Notes under the pieces: generated by a model
Seen by the model: only the letters and a program-made list of their open reading frames with translations
Databases searched by the model: none
What the model was told of the DNA's origin: nothing
Shown: positions 1 through 8,604 of the stretch, piece after piece
How the letters are laid out: every line of letters begins with the position of its first letter
How positions within the stretch are numbered: the first letter of the stretch is position 1
Program-made: the position numbers and the translations under genes
Source of the DNA: Rhodocyclales bacterium
Lineage (GTDB): Bacteria > Pseudomonadota > Gammaproteobacteria > Burkholderiales > Rhodocyclaceae
Length of the DNA stretch: 64,000 bases
Assembly: GCA_003105015.1 (NCBI GenBank)
Contig: PQAF01000032.1
Location: 62,001 to 126,000 of the forward strand
Direction of reading: 5' to 3'

Positions 1-1
1 C

Positions 2-1672
2 CCGCGGCCGAACCTGCCCTCCATCGTGCGCATGGTGGAGCAGGGCTTCGCGCTCTCCGAAGCCAGCAACACCCCGGTGATGCTCGAGCTGCGCATCCGT
101 GCTTGCCACGTGCACGGCAGTTTCGAGACCAAGGACAACGTCGCGCCGAAATATTCGCGGCGCAACCCGGTGCAGAAGCCGGTGTTCAGCCTCGAGCGCA
201 TCCCGCTGCCGCCGCACAACTACACGCAGGAAAAGCACAAGATCGAGGTGCGCCTGCCCGAGGCGCTGAAGTTCATCCAGCGCGAGCAGCTCAACGAATT
301 CTTCCCCGGCGATCTCTCCCAGGTCGGCATCGTCCTGCAGGGCGGCATGTACAACACCACGATCCGCGCCCTGCAGCAGCTCGGCCTCGCCGACGCCTGG
401 GGCGAATCGCGCATCCCGCTCTACGTGCTCAACGTCACCTACCCGCTGGTGAACGAGGAGATCACCCGCTTCTGCTCCGGCAAGCGCGCCGTGCTGGTGG
501 TGGAGGAGGGCCAGCCCGCCCACATCGAGGAAGCCATCAATTCCATCCTGCGCCGCGCCGACATCAACGATCCGCACGTCGTCGGCAAGGACGTGCTGCC
601 GGTGGCCGGCGAGTACACCGGCGAAGTGGTGCTGAAGGGCGTCGGCGACTTCCTGAAACTGATCATGCCCGACGGCGTCGACCTGAAGGCCGTCGACGCC
701 GTGCTCGGCGGCGTCGAGCAGGCCAAGAAGCGCGCCGCGGAGCTCCTCGGCGTGCCGGTGCCGACGCGCCCGCCCGGCTTCTGCGTCGGCTGTCCGGAAC
801 GGCCGGTGTTTACCGCGCTCAAGCTCATCGAGAAGGAACTCGGCGGCATCCACATCAGCTCCGACATCGGCTGCCACACCTTCTCGACGCTGCCGCCGTT
901 CAACCTCGGCAACACCGTGCTCGGCTACGGCCTCTCGCTGGCGGCGGCCTCCGCCATGGGGCCGAACTTCGGCAAGCGCATCATCACCGTCATGGGCGAC
1001 GGCGGCTTCTGGCACCAGGGGCTCACCACCGGCGTCGCCAACGCCGTCTTCCGCAACGACGACGGCGTGCTGGTCATCATGCAGAACGGCTACACTTCGG
1101 CCACCGGCACGCAGAACATCGCCTCCTCGCCCGACCTCTCGCCCGAGGAGGGCAGCGGCATCAGCATCGAGAACACCCTGCGCGGCCTCGGCGTGAAGTG
1201 GCTGGAGCGCGTGGCCAACTACCAGGTGGCCGACGTCGCCGACGCCCTGCGCCGCGCCATGACCACCGAGCAGAAGGGCCTCAAGGTCATCATCGCCGAC
1301 GGCGAGTGCATGCTCGAGCGCACGCGCCGCGAGCGGCCAGTCAAGGCACAGCAGCTGGCTTCAGGCGAACGCGTCGTGCGCACGCGCTTCGGCATCGACG
1401 ACGACGTGTGCACCGGCGACCGCGCCTGCATCCGCCTGTCCGGCTGCCCCTCGCTCACCATCAAGGATTCGCCCGATCCCCTGCGCACGGAACCCGTCAC
1501 CACCGTCAACAGCGGCTGCGTCGGCTGCGGCCTGTGCGGCGAGGCGGCCCACGCCGCCGGCCTGTGCCCGAGCTTCCACCGCATCGAGGTGATCCAGAAC
1601 CCGAGCGGCTGGGACCGCTTCGTGCACGGGATAAGACAAGGCGTCATCGGAATGTTCGGGGGTGCCAAATGA
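2..1672 (+). CDS. iorA: Indolepyruvate ferredoxin oxidoreductase, alpha subunit (5' truncated by window edge)
   Basis: Open frame continues to the window edge; TPP-binding 'GDGGFWHQGLTTGVANAVF' and C-terminal Cys-rich ferredoxin-like region 'GCVGCGLCGEAAHAAGLCPSF'; followed by iorB with ATGA overlap. Confidence 0.9.
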   Translation, partial: PRPNLPSIVRMVEQGFALSEASNTPVMLELRIRACHVHGSFETKDNVAPKYSRRNPVQKPVFSLERIPLPPHNYTQEKHKIEVRLPEALKFIQREQLNEFFPGDLSQVGIVLQGGMYNTTIRALQQLGLADAWGESRIPLYVLNVTYPLVNEEITRFCSGKRAVLVVEEGQPAHIEEAINSILRRADINDPHVVGKDVLPVAGEYTGEVVLKGVGDFLKLIMPDGVDLKAVDAVLGGVEQAKKRAAELLGVPVPTRPPGFCVGCPERPVFTALKLIEKELGGIHISSDIGCHTFSTLPPFNLGNTVLGYGLSLAAASAMGPNFGKRIITVMGDGGFWHQGLTTGVANAVFRNDDGVLVIMQNGYTSATGTQNIASSPDLSPEEGSGISIENTLRGLGVKWLERVANYQVADVADALRRAMTTEQKGLKVIIADGECMLERTRRERPVKAQQLASGERVVRTRFGIDDDVCTGDRACIRLSGCPSLTIKDSPDPLRTEPVTTVNSGCVGCGLCGEAAHAAGLCPSFHRIEVIQNPSGWDRFVHGIRQGVIGMFGGAK

Positions 1673-3225
1673 CGCGGCCCATCACGATCCTGGTGGCGGC
1701 ATTGGGCGGCGAAGGCGGCGGCGTGCTCGCCGACTGGCTCATCGAGGCCGCCCTGCACGAAGGCTTCCCGGCGCAGAAGACCTCCATCCCCGGCGTCTCG
1801 CAGCGCACCGGCGCCACCACCTACTACGTCGAGATCTTTCCGGAGAAAGGCGCCCGCCCGCCGGTGATGGCCCTGGTGCCCAGCCCCGGCGGCATCGACC
1901 TGATGGCCGCCTCCGAGTTGGTCGAGGCCGGCCGCGCCATGCAGAACGCCTTCATCACGCCGGAGCGCACCACGCTGGTGGCGTCCACCCACCGCGTCTA
2001 CGCCACCGCCGAGAAGATGGTTGCGACCGACGGCCGCTACGACGCGCAGAAGATCCTCGAAGCCGCGCCGAAGGTGGCGCAGAAGGCCGTGCTCTTCGAC
2101 ATGTCGCGCCTGGCGCAGGAAGCCGGCACGGTGATCAACGCCGTGCTGTTCGGCGCCATGGCCGGCAGCGGCGCGCTGCCCCTCTCGCGCGAGGCCTGCG
2201 AGGCCGCCATCCGCGGCGCCGGCAAGGGCGCGGAAGCCAGCCTGCGCGGCTTCGCGGCCGGCTACGCCGCCGCTTCCTCAACCCCCTTTGCAAAAGGGGG
2301 TGGCTCGCGAAGCGAGCCGGGGGATTTGACGGCGGCTGAGAAATCCCCCCGTTCCCCCCTTTTGCAAAGGGGGGCGGAGGGGGGATTTTTGCAAAGGGGG
2401 GCGGAGGACCGCGTCCGCCGCGAATTCCCCATCCCGCTGCACACCCTGCTCGACGAAGCCGTCGCGCGCCTCGTCGACTACCAGGACCCGGCCTACGCCG
2501 CCCTCTACCTCGACCGCGTGCGCGGCGTGCTGGCCGTCGACCGCGAGGCGGGCGGCGAGCCCGACGGCTGGCCGCTCACGCGCGAAGCGGCGCGCCTGCT
2601 CGCCCTGTGGATGAGCTACGAGGACGTCATCCGCGTCGCCGACCTGAAGACCCGCGCCAGCCGCTTCGCCCGCGTGCGCAAGGAGGCGGCGGCGAAGGAC
2701 GGCCAGATCGTCGTCGTCACCGACTACCTCAAGCCGAGCGCCAACGAGATCGCCGACATCCTGCCGCCGGCCTGGGCCGAGCGCCTGCGGAAAAACGCCG
2801 GGCCGGGCCGCGCCGTCAAGCTGCCCACCAGCGCCGTCTCCGGCTTCCTCGCCATGCGCCTGACGGCCGCGCTGAAGCCGCTGCGGCGCAGGAGTTCGCG
2901 CTTCGCCGAGGAGCAGGCCCTCATCGAGCGCTGGCTCGGCGCCATCAAGCGCCTCGGCTTCGCCGCCCTCGACGCCGAACTGGCGCTGGAGATCGTGCAC
3001 TGCGCCCGCCTCGTGCGCGGCTACGGCGAGACCTGGCGCAAGAGCCGCGCCGCCTTCGTCAAGATCCTCGACGAGCTGGTGGAGAACGAGCAGGCCGTCG
3101 CCAAGGGCGCCGACGCCCTCAAGCTGGCCATCCGCAAGGCGCGCGAGGCTGCGCTGGTCTACGAAGAAGCCAAGCCGGCGCCCGCCGCCAAGGGCAAGCC
3201 GGTGATCTGGATGAAGCAGGGGTAG
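1669..3225 (+). CDS. iorB: Indolepyruvate oxidoreductase subunit beta with C-terminal extension
   Basis: MTRPITILVAALGGEGGGVLADWLIEAALHEGFPAQKTSIPGVSQRTGATTYYVEIFP; ATGA overlap with iorA stop. Confidence 0.88.
   Translation: MTRPITILVAALGGEGGGVLADWLIEAALHEGFPAQKTSIPGVSQRTGATTYYVEIFPEKGARPPVMALVPSPGGIDLMAASELVEAGRAMQNAFITPERTTLVASTHRVYATAEKMVATDGRYDAQKILEAAPKVAQKAVLFDMSRLAQEAGTVINAVLFGAMAGSGALPLSREACEAAIRGAGKGAEASLRGFAAGYAAASSTPFAKGGGSRSEPGDLTAAEKSPRSPLLQRGAEGGFLQRGAEDRVRREFPIPLHTLLDEAVARLVDYQDPAYAALYLDRVRGVLAVDREAGGEPDGWPLTREAARLLALWMSYEDVIRVADLKTRASRFARVRKEAAAKDGQIVVVTDYLKPSANEIADILPPAWAERLRKNAGPGRAVKLPTSAVSGFLAMRLTAALKPLRRRSSRFAEEQALIERWLGAIKRLGFAALDAELALEIVHCARLVRGYGETWRKSRAAFVKILDELVENEQAVAKGADALKLAIRKAREAALVYEEAKPAPAAKGKPVIWMKQG
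2278..2410. repeat. Palindromic CCCCTTTGCAAAAGGGGG-type repeat cluster inside iorB (in frame)
   Basis: ccccctttgcaaaaggggg ... ccccccttttgcaaagggggg ... tttttgcaaaggggggcgga; encodes low-complexity STPFAKGGGSRSEPGD...SPLLQRGAEGGFLQRGAED. Confidence 0.85.
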
Positions 3226-3235
3226 GAAAGGAAAG

Positions 3236-4099
3236 TCAGCTCACGCCGAGCGCCGCCAGCTGCGGCTTGAACTTCGCCGCCAGCTTGGCGTAGCCGGCGG
3301 CGTTCGGGTGGATCTCGTTCACCCAGTCGGCATCGTCCCCCGTCGCGGCGGGCGATGAAGGCGTCAGCGTATCGCCGGTCTCCACCACGACAATGCCCGC
3401 CGCCGGATCGTGGAAGGCGCGGATGCAGTCCAGCATGTCGGAAGCGATCTCCCGGATGATGTCGAAGTGCAGCGCCGCCGGCGCAGCGACGGCCTGCAGG
3501 GCCGGCAGCAGCCACGGCCCCACCTTCGGCTTGCCGAACACCTTGGCCGGCGCCGGCCGCGGCATCGGGTAATCGTAGGTGTGCAGCAGCACCGGCGTCG
3601 TCCTGTTCAGCGAAGTCGGCAGCAGGCGCCAGGAAAGGATCTGCTCGTAGTTGCGCGTGACGTAATCCTTCAGCGCATCCAGTTCCGCCGTGTCGATGTA
3701 GCTCGCCGGATCGCCCGGATCGGCGCCGGCCGCCGGCTTGAGGATATGGCCGTCCCTGAGCGCGTCGAAAAGGTCGTTGCCGCCGCCCGAGAGCAGCACC
3801 GCCGAGAAGCGCCGCGCCGAGAGTTCCTGCATGAAGCCGGCGCTCATCGCCATCGCCGCCATCTCGCCGCTGGTGTGGCCGGAATAGGCGTAGCACAGCG
3901 TCGCCGTGCGCCGGTCGAACTCCAGTTCGGTGAGGATGCTCGGCGAGACGTCCACCCCCATCCAGGCCCAGGCGAACCACGAATCCCCTTCCGCCAGCAG
4001 CAGCTGCGGATAGTCGTTGAAATGCGGCGGCATCGACCCAGGGTGCAGTTCGGGCCAGAAGATCTCGTTGGCGTGGGGCATGGCGTCCTCCTTGCGCAT
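3236..4099 (-). CDS. SGNH/GDSL-type hydrolase family protein
   Basis: LLLAEGDSWFAW, LLSGGGNDLFD, DWVNEIHPNAAGYAKLA blocks. Confidence 0.75.
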   Translation of the reverse strand: MRKEDAMPHANEIFWPELHPGSMPPHFNDYPQLLLAEGDSWFAWAWMGVDVSPSILTELEFDRRTATLCYAYSGHTSGEMAAMAMSAGFMQELSARRFSAVLLSGGGNDLFDALRDGHILKPAAGADPGDPASYIDTAELDALKDYVTRNYEQILSWRLLPTSLNRTTPVLLHTYDYPMPRPAPAKVFGKPKVGPWLLPALQAVAAPAALHFDIIREIASDMLDCIRAFHDPAAGIVVVETGDTLTPSSPAATGDDADWVNEIHPNAAGYAKLAAKFKPQLAALGVS

Positions 4100-4183
4100 C
4101 GGCGCGGCAGGATCGCCGTGCCGTACGGACTGACTTTTCAGTGTAGTCCGGCTTGCGGCGGAACGCTCACGCCGGTGGAGCGT

Positions 4184-4690
4184 TCAGGCCTTCGTCCTGG
4201 CCCCGGCATAAGCCACCAGCAGGCCGAAGCCGGCGATGAGGAGCCACTTGGCGGCAGCGCAGCCCGCCGCGAGCGCATACGCGGCGGGAACGCCGAAGCG
4301 CGGCTCCGCCGTCAGCCACCAATGCAGGGCGTTCTCGGCCGCATCGGCGGCGGCGGCCAGCGGCAGGGCCCACGCCGCCGCCACGCGCAGGAACCGGTTC
4401 GCCCCTTCGAGCATTGCCGTCCGCGTTGCCAGGAGGTAGCCGAACGCCCCGTAGGCGACGAGGAGCAGGCAGTCGAACGGCAAGTGGCGCCGGTAATGCG
4501 CGACGCCTTCGGCCGACCAGAGGTGAACGATCTCGCCGAAGGCCTTCGGCGTAAAGGCCAGCTGCAGCGCGACGACGCCCGGCTCCAGCGGCGCGAGGTA
4601 CCACGCGAGCCCGGCGAATAGGGTGATGGCGATGAGGCCGGATAGCCAGACGGCGCGCATGGGCGGGGCGGGTCTGCGCCGGATCAACAT
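4184..4690 (-). CDS. Small predicted membrane protein of unknown function (start could be 4660)
   Basis: Hydrophobic segments LSGLIAITLFAGLAWYLAPL, LLLVAYGAFGYLLATR, AAKWLLIAGFGLLVAYAG. Confidence 0.6.
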   Translation of the reverse strand: MLIRRRPAPPMRAVWLSGLIAITLFAGLAWYLAPLEPGVVALQLAFTPKAFGEIVHLWSAEGVAHYRRHLPFDCLLLVAYGAFGYLLATRTAMLEGANRFLRVAAAWALPLAAAADAAENALHWWLTAEPRFGVPAAYALAAGCAAAKWLLIAGFGLLVAYAGARTKA

Positions 4691-4741
4691 TTGAATTCGC
4701 CGGCCTGCGCGGCCTTTCGCGCAGGTCCGGTGGATTGATGG
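4682..4741. repeat. attC-like imperfect hairpin downstream of the HNH gene
   Basis: CCGG-CCTGCGCG-gccttt-CGCGCAGG-t-CCGG (4700-4730) with one extrahelical base, flanked by outer arms ATCAA (4683-4687)/TTGAT (4735-4739). Confidence 0.45.
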
Positions 4742-4753
4742 GCTAAACGGCAA

Positions 4754-5755
4754 CTACTCATTTGGCCGAAATACCCTTTGCCGGTGGTATGACAAATATT
4801 TTTTGTGAATGAAATTTAACTCTCTGATGCGTTCTTGGCCGGAGATTCCAAGGAGAACGGCGTCTTTTGCCAATCGTTTGGAAATGAGTATCTTGCCTTC
4901 ATCGTCAAACGAAATAAGCCCGACATCAAATGCCTTGTCATAGACCGGTGAAAGCGCTAGGCCGTTAAAGGGGTCCAGTCGTTCAGAATTGTCCGAAACG
5001 CTCCATGGCTTGATATGTGAGGCGGTGATGAACTGTGCAGCGCCAGTTATGGCGCATTTGTGGCTCCACATATCAAGCACCAGCTTGCGGAAACGCTGCT
5101 GTCCGATTCGAACGTTGAGCATTTCCTGTTTGGTTGTGGAAGAAAGTGATGGGTTGTTGATCGTGCCTAAGAAGAAAAAAACATCGGCGGCGTCTTCAAG
5201 AGCAGCGATGTACTCCAATAGCGATTCAAGTCCTTGAAGATGTTTGTCGATGTACTCGCGTTTAATTGAGCTCGTCGTACTCTCAGCAACGCGCAGCACG
5301 AAATCCCGGCGAAACGTTACCGCCCGGAGTAGGGCTTCCTTCTCGCCAAGCCGGGTTATGGGAAATGACTTCTGCTTGTTCTTCCCAGTTTCATCTTGGT
5401 AGTTGGCAACCCAATTGACCTCGGGACTTCTGCGATCTTTTCGTTCGCGATGTTCGCGAGAGACGCCTACGATTCCGGAAGTGTTGCGAGGCGATAGCGC
5501 GAGGATAAGCGGTATCGAGTGTCTGAGCGACGTGGCGTTTGGATCAAGAATGCCAAGATCAAATGCGCTCTTTAGGAATGCGTCACGATAGTCTCGTGCT
5601 GCTTGGTAAGAGAGGGCCTTTGAACCATATTTTTTGTCGCTGAAGTATTCCGATTCCGGGATGGGGTTTCGTTCAAATTGGAATTGCCACCCATGCTCAT
5701 TACCCCTATCGCGGCGCTTTAGGTATTTTCGGTCGGAAAATTCCTCGTCGTCCAT
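4754..5755 (-). CDS. HNH endonuclease with AP2-like N-terminal region
   Basis: C-terminal 'CAITGAAQFITASHIKPWSVSDNSERLDPFNGLALSPVYDKAFD' HNH signature; 'SGIVGVSREHRERKDRRSPEVNWVANYQDETGKNKQKSFPI' resembles an AP2/integrase-type DNA-binding fold. Confidence 0.75.
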   Translation of the reverse strand: MDDEEFSDRKYLKRRDRGNEHGWQFQFERNPIPESEYFSDKKYGSKALSYQAARDYRDAFLKSAFDLGILDPNATSLRHSIPLILALSPRNTSGIVGVSREHRERKDRRSPEVNWVANYQDETGKNKQKSFPITRLGEKEALLRAVTFRRDFVLRVAESTTSSIKREYIDKHLQGLESLLEYIAALEDAADVFFFLGTINNPSLSSTTKQEMLNVRIGQQRFRKLVLDMWSHKCAITGAAQFITASHIKPWSVSDNSERLDPFNGLALSPVYDKAFDVGLISFDDEGKILISKRLAKDAVLLGISGQERIRELNFIHKKYLSYHRQRVFRPNE

Positions 5756-5773
5756 TGTCGTTTAACGTAGAAG

Positions 5774-6118
5774 TCACCGGCGCTGCGCGGCTTTATTGCG
5801 ACGCGTCCGTGTGGACTGCCGGGTTGGGGTTTGGCCATCAACGTAAGCGTCGAGAAGCCGGCGAATCATGCGCTGGTACTGAGTGTGATGCTTTGAAGCC
5901 TCCGACTTGAAGAATTCGATGCTCTTCTTGCTCAGAGCCAGAGTTACTTTCACTCCTTCTTCACGAAATGCCAATTCGGCTGGCGGGAAGAAATCGGGAA
6001 CCACCTGAACTTTGCCAAGGGGTTCATCGGTGTATTTAATTTTAGTTTCGGCATAACGCCGGCTTCCGCCGACATTAGCCTTCTCTGAAACTCCGCTACG
6101 CTGCATTTTCGCACTCAT
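5774..6118 (-). CDS. brnA: BrnA-like antitoxin (type II TA)
   Basis: [40 protein letters not shown], typical BrnA/CopG C-terminus; overlaps the 3' end of a brnT-like fragment. Confidence 0.65.
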   Translation of the reverse strand: MSAKMQRSGVSEKANVGGSRRYAETKIKYTDEPLGKVQVVPDFFPPAELAFREEGVKVTLALSKKSIEFFKSEASKHHTQYQRMIRRLLDAYVDGQTPTRQSTRTRRNKAAQRR

Positions 6119-6225
6119 AGATCGCTTTTCCTTTGCGCCAATAACCGGTGCCGATGATTCGAATAACCGAGGGCCGGTACGTGAACCGCACAGTGAGCAC
6201 GCCGCCGTCAACTTCGCCGAAGTAG
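6096..6225 (-). pseudogene. brnT: 3' remnant of BrnT-like toxin gene (N-terminus missing)
   Basis: -strand [40 protein letters not shown] resembles the C-terminal part of BrnT; homology stops where the integrase begins. Confidence 0.6.
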
Positions 6226-7103
6226 ATTGGATTAAACGATTTATTTTGCATTTCGGCAAGCGGCACCCGCGCGAGCTGGGCGCGGCGGATGTGGAGGCCT
6301 TTTTGACGCACCTGGCGGTGGCGGGGAACGTGGCGGCGTCGACGCAGAACCAGGCGAAGAGCGCGCTGCTGTTCCTTTATCGCGAGGTGCTCGAGACGGA
6401 GCTGCCCTGGCTCGACAACGTCGAGCGCGCGCGGGTGCCGAAGCGCCTGCCGGTGGTGCTCACGCGCGACGAGGTGCATGCCGTGCTCTCGCGCCTGTCC
6501 GGCACGCACTGGCTGATCGCCAGCCTGCTCTACGGCGCGGGGTTGCGCATCATGGAGGCGCTGCGCCTGCGCGTGAAGGACGTCGATTTCGCGCGAAAGG
6601 AGATCCTGGTGCGCGACGGCAAGGGCTTCAAGGACCGCGTCACCATGCTGCCGGCGGCGCTGGCGGCGCCGCTCACCGAGCACCTGAAGCGGGTGAAGGC
6701 GCTGCACGGGCAGGACCTCGCCGCCGGGCGCGGTGCGGTGTACCTGCCCTACGCGCTGGAGCGCAAGTATCCGGGGTCGGCGCGCGACTGGGCCTGGCAG
6801 TACGTGTTTCCCTCGGCGAATCTCGCGGAGGACCTGCGCACGGGCATCGAGCGGCGCCACCACCTGCAGGACCAGGCCGTGCAGCGCGCCATGCGCCAGG
6901 CGGTGCGCGACGCCGGCGTCGACAAGCCGGCGACGCCGCACACCCTGCGCCATTCCTTCGCCACGCACCTGCTGGAAGGCGGCTACGACATCCGCACGGT
7001 GCAGGAACTGCTCGGCCACGCCGACGTAAGCACGACGATGATCTACACCCACGTGCTGAACAAGGGCGGCCGCGGCGTGACGAGCCCGCTCGACCGGGTT
7101 TGA
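6222..7103 (+). pseudogene. intI: Integron-type tyrosine recombinase, 5'-truncated (may still be expressed from TTG 6246)
   Basis: [33 protein letters not shown]...[21 protein letters not shown] (IntI-specific insert)...[54 protein letters not shown]; residues before VDWIKRF absent. Confidence 0.82.
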
Positions 7104-7185
7104 CCGGCCTCCCTGGAAAAGTCAGCTTGCGCAGGACGGCGAGTTGGGCTATTTTATGACCATTATTAAGACCTAATTAGAGTCT

Positions 7186-7431
7186 ATGGAAAAAGTCTAC
7201 GCGGACGCCTCGGTCAGTGTCACCGACCTGAAGAAGAACCCGACCGCCGTCATCGAGCAGGCGGAGGGTTTCCCGGTTGCCATCCTCAACCATAACAAGC
7301 CGGCGGCCTACCTGGTGCCGGCGGCGTCGTTCGAGCTGTTGATGGACAAGCTGGAGGATGTCGAGCTGGCGGCGCTGGTGCGCAGCCGCCAGAAGGAGCG
7401 CAAGATCAAGGTCTCGCTCGATGAGCTATAG
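7186..7431 (+). CDS. Type II toxin-antitoxin system Phd/YefM-family antitoxin
   Basis: SVTDLKKNPTAVIEQAEGFPVAILNHNKPAAYLVPA. Confidence 0.85.
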   Translation: MEKVYADASVSVTDLKKNPTAVIEQAEGFPVAILNHNKPAAYLVPAASFELLMDKLEDVELAALVRSRQKERKIKVSLDEL

Positions 7432-7705
7432 CCTTGCCTTCCGCGAGTCGGCGCTGAAGGAGTGGAAGAAGCTCGACCCGCCGATCCGGGAGCAGTTCAA
7501 GAAAAAGCTTGCCGAGCGGCTGGAGCGCCCGCGCGTCGAGTCGGCCCGCCTGTCAGGCATGCCGGATTGCTACAAGATCAAGCTGAAGAGCGCCGGTTAC
7601 CGCCTCGTCTATCAGGTCGAGGACAGGACGGTGACGGTCGTGGTGGTGGCTGTCGGCCGGCGCGAAAAAAATTTCGTCTACAAGATCGCTGTCAAGCGGG
7701 TCTGA
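7421..7705 (+). CDS. RelE/StbE-family toxin
   Basis: MSYSLAFRESALKEWKKLDPPIREQFKKKLAERLERP...YKIKLKSAGYRLVYQVEDRTVTVVVVAVGRR; overlaps the antitoxin gene. Confidence 0.87.
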   Translation: MSYSLAFRESALKEWKKLDPPIREQFKKKLAERLERPRVESARLSGMPDCYKIKLKSAGYRLVYQVEDRTVTVVVVAVGRREKNFVYKIAVKRV

Positions 7706-7745
7706 CCGTCCGGCCCGCGCAGAAACTCCATCGGCGGGAGGTGTC

Positions 7746-8603
7746 ATGAAAAGGATCGTACTTACACTGGCATGCCTGCTGGCGCTGCTCGCCGGCATCG
7801 CCCACGCCCAGCAGCAGCTGGAGATCATCGACCTGAAAAGCCGCACGGCGGAGCAGGTGCTGCCGCAGCTGCGGCCCTTCGTCGAGCCGGGCGGCACGCT
7901 CTCGGGCATGAACAACAAGATCTTCATTCGCGCCTCGGAAGCCAACCGGCGCCAGATCCGGGAGCTGCTCGGCGCCATCGACCGGCCGCCGCGGCGGCTG
8001 GTGATCTCGGTGCGCCAGGATGCCGACAGCACGGCGACGGCGCGCGGCGGCGAGGTGTCGGGCCGGGTGTCCTCCGGCGGCACGGTGATCGAGAGCCGCC
8101 GCACGGTGGTCGGCGGGGCGGGGGTGGAGGTGCGCCGCGGCGGCGACACGGTGCGCGGCCAGGTCTACGATTCGCGCAGCGCCGGTTCGGAGCGCATCTC
8201 GCAGCAGGTGCAGGTGGTGGAGGGCGGCAGGGCGTTCATCAACGTCGGTACCTCGGTGCCGGTGCCGCTGCGCCAGGTGGTGCTGGGGCCGGGCGGGGCG
8301 GTGGTGTCCGAGACGGTGGTGTACCGCGACCTCGGCACCGGCTTCAGCGCCGAGCCGCAGTTGGCCGGCGACAACGTCACGCTGACCATCAGCCCGACGC
8401 ACGACACGCCCGGCGCCTACGGCCCGGGCAGCGCCAACGTGCAGCGCCTGACGACGACGGTGTCGGGGCGGCTCGGGGAGTGGATCGACCTCGGCGGCTC
8501 GGTCGAGGAACGCGCGGGCGAGTCTTCCGGCACGCTGCGCTATTCCTCGCGCGGCGGCAGCACGGGGCGGCGGGTGCAGCTGAAGGTCGAGGAGCTGCCC
8601 TGA
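7746..8603 (+). CDS. Secretin-like (N-domain plus secretin-fold) exported protein
   Basis: Signal peptide MKRIVLTLACLLALLAGIAHAQ; NNKIFIRASEANRRQIRELLGAIDRPPRRLVISV secretin N-domain motif. Confidence 0.65.
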   Translation: MKRIVLTLACLLALLAGIAHAQQQLEIIDLKSRTAEQVLPQLRPFVEPGGTLSGMNNKIFIRASEANRRQIRELLGAIDRPPRRLVISVRQDADSTATARGGEVSGRVSSGGTVIESRRTVVGGAGVEVRRGGDTVRGQVYDSRSAGSERISQQVQVVEGGRAFINVGTSVPVPLRQVVLGPGGAVVSETVVYRDLGTGFSAEPQLAGDNVTLTISPTHDTPGAYGPGSANVQRLTTTVSGRLGEWIDLGGSVEERAGESSGTLRYSSRGGSTGRRVQLKVEELP

Positions 8604-8604
8604 T

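Noticed and set aside
103-1660. Long ORF (103..3225) overlapping iorA in another frame
   Set aside because: Its first half is an Arg/Ala/Gly-rich artefact of GC-rich codon usage; only the portion from ATG 1669 is the real iorB.
5755-5850. Possible second attC between brnA and the HNH gene (GTTAAAC core with upstream CCCCAAC)
   Set aside because: Only the GTTRRRY-like core is convincing; arms are not complementary and the site would run into brnA, so it is not called as a feature.
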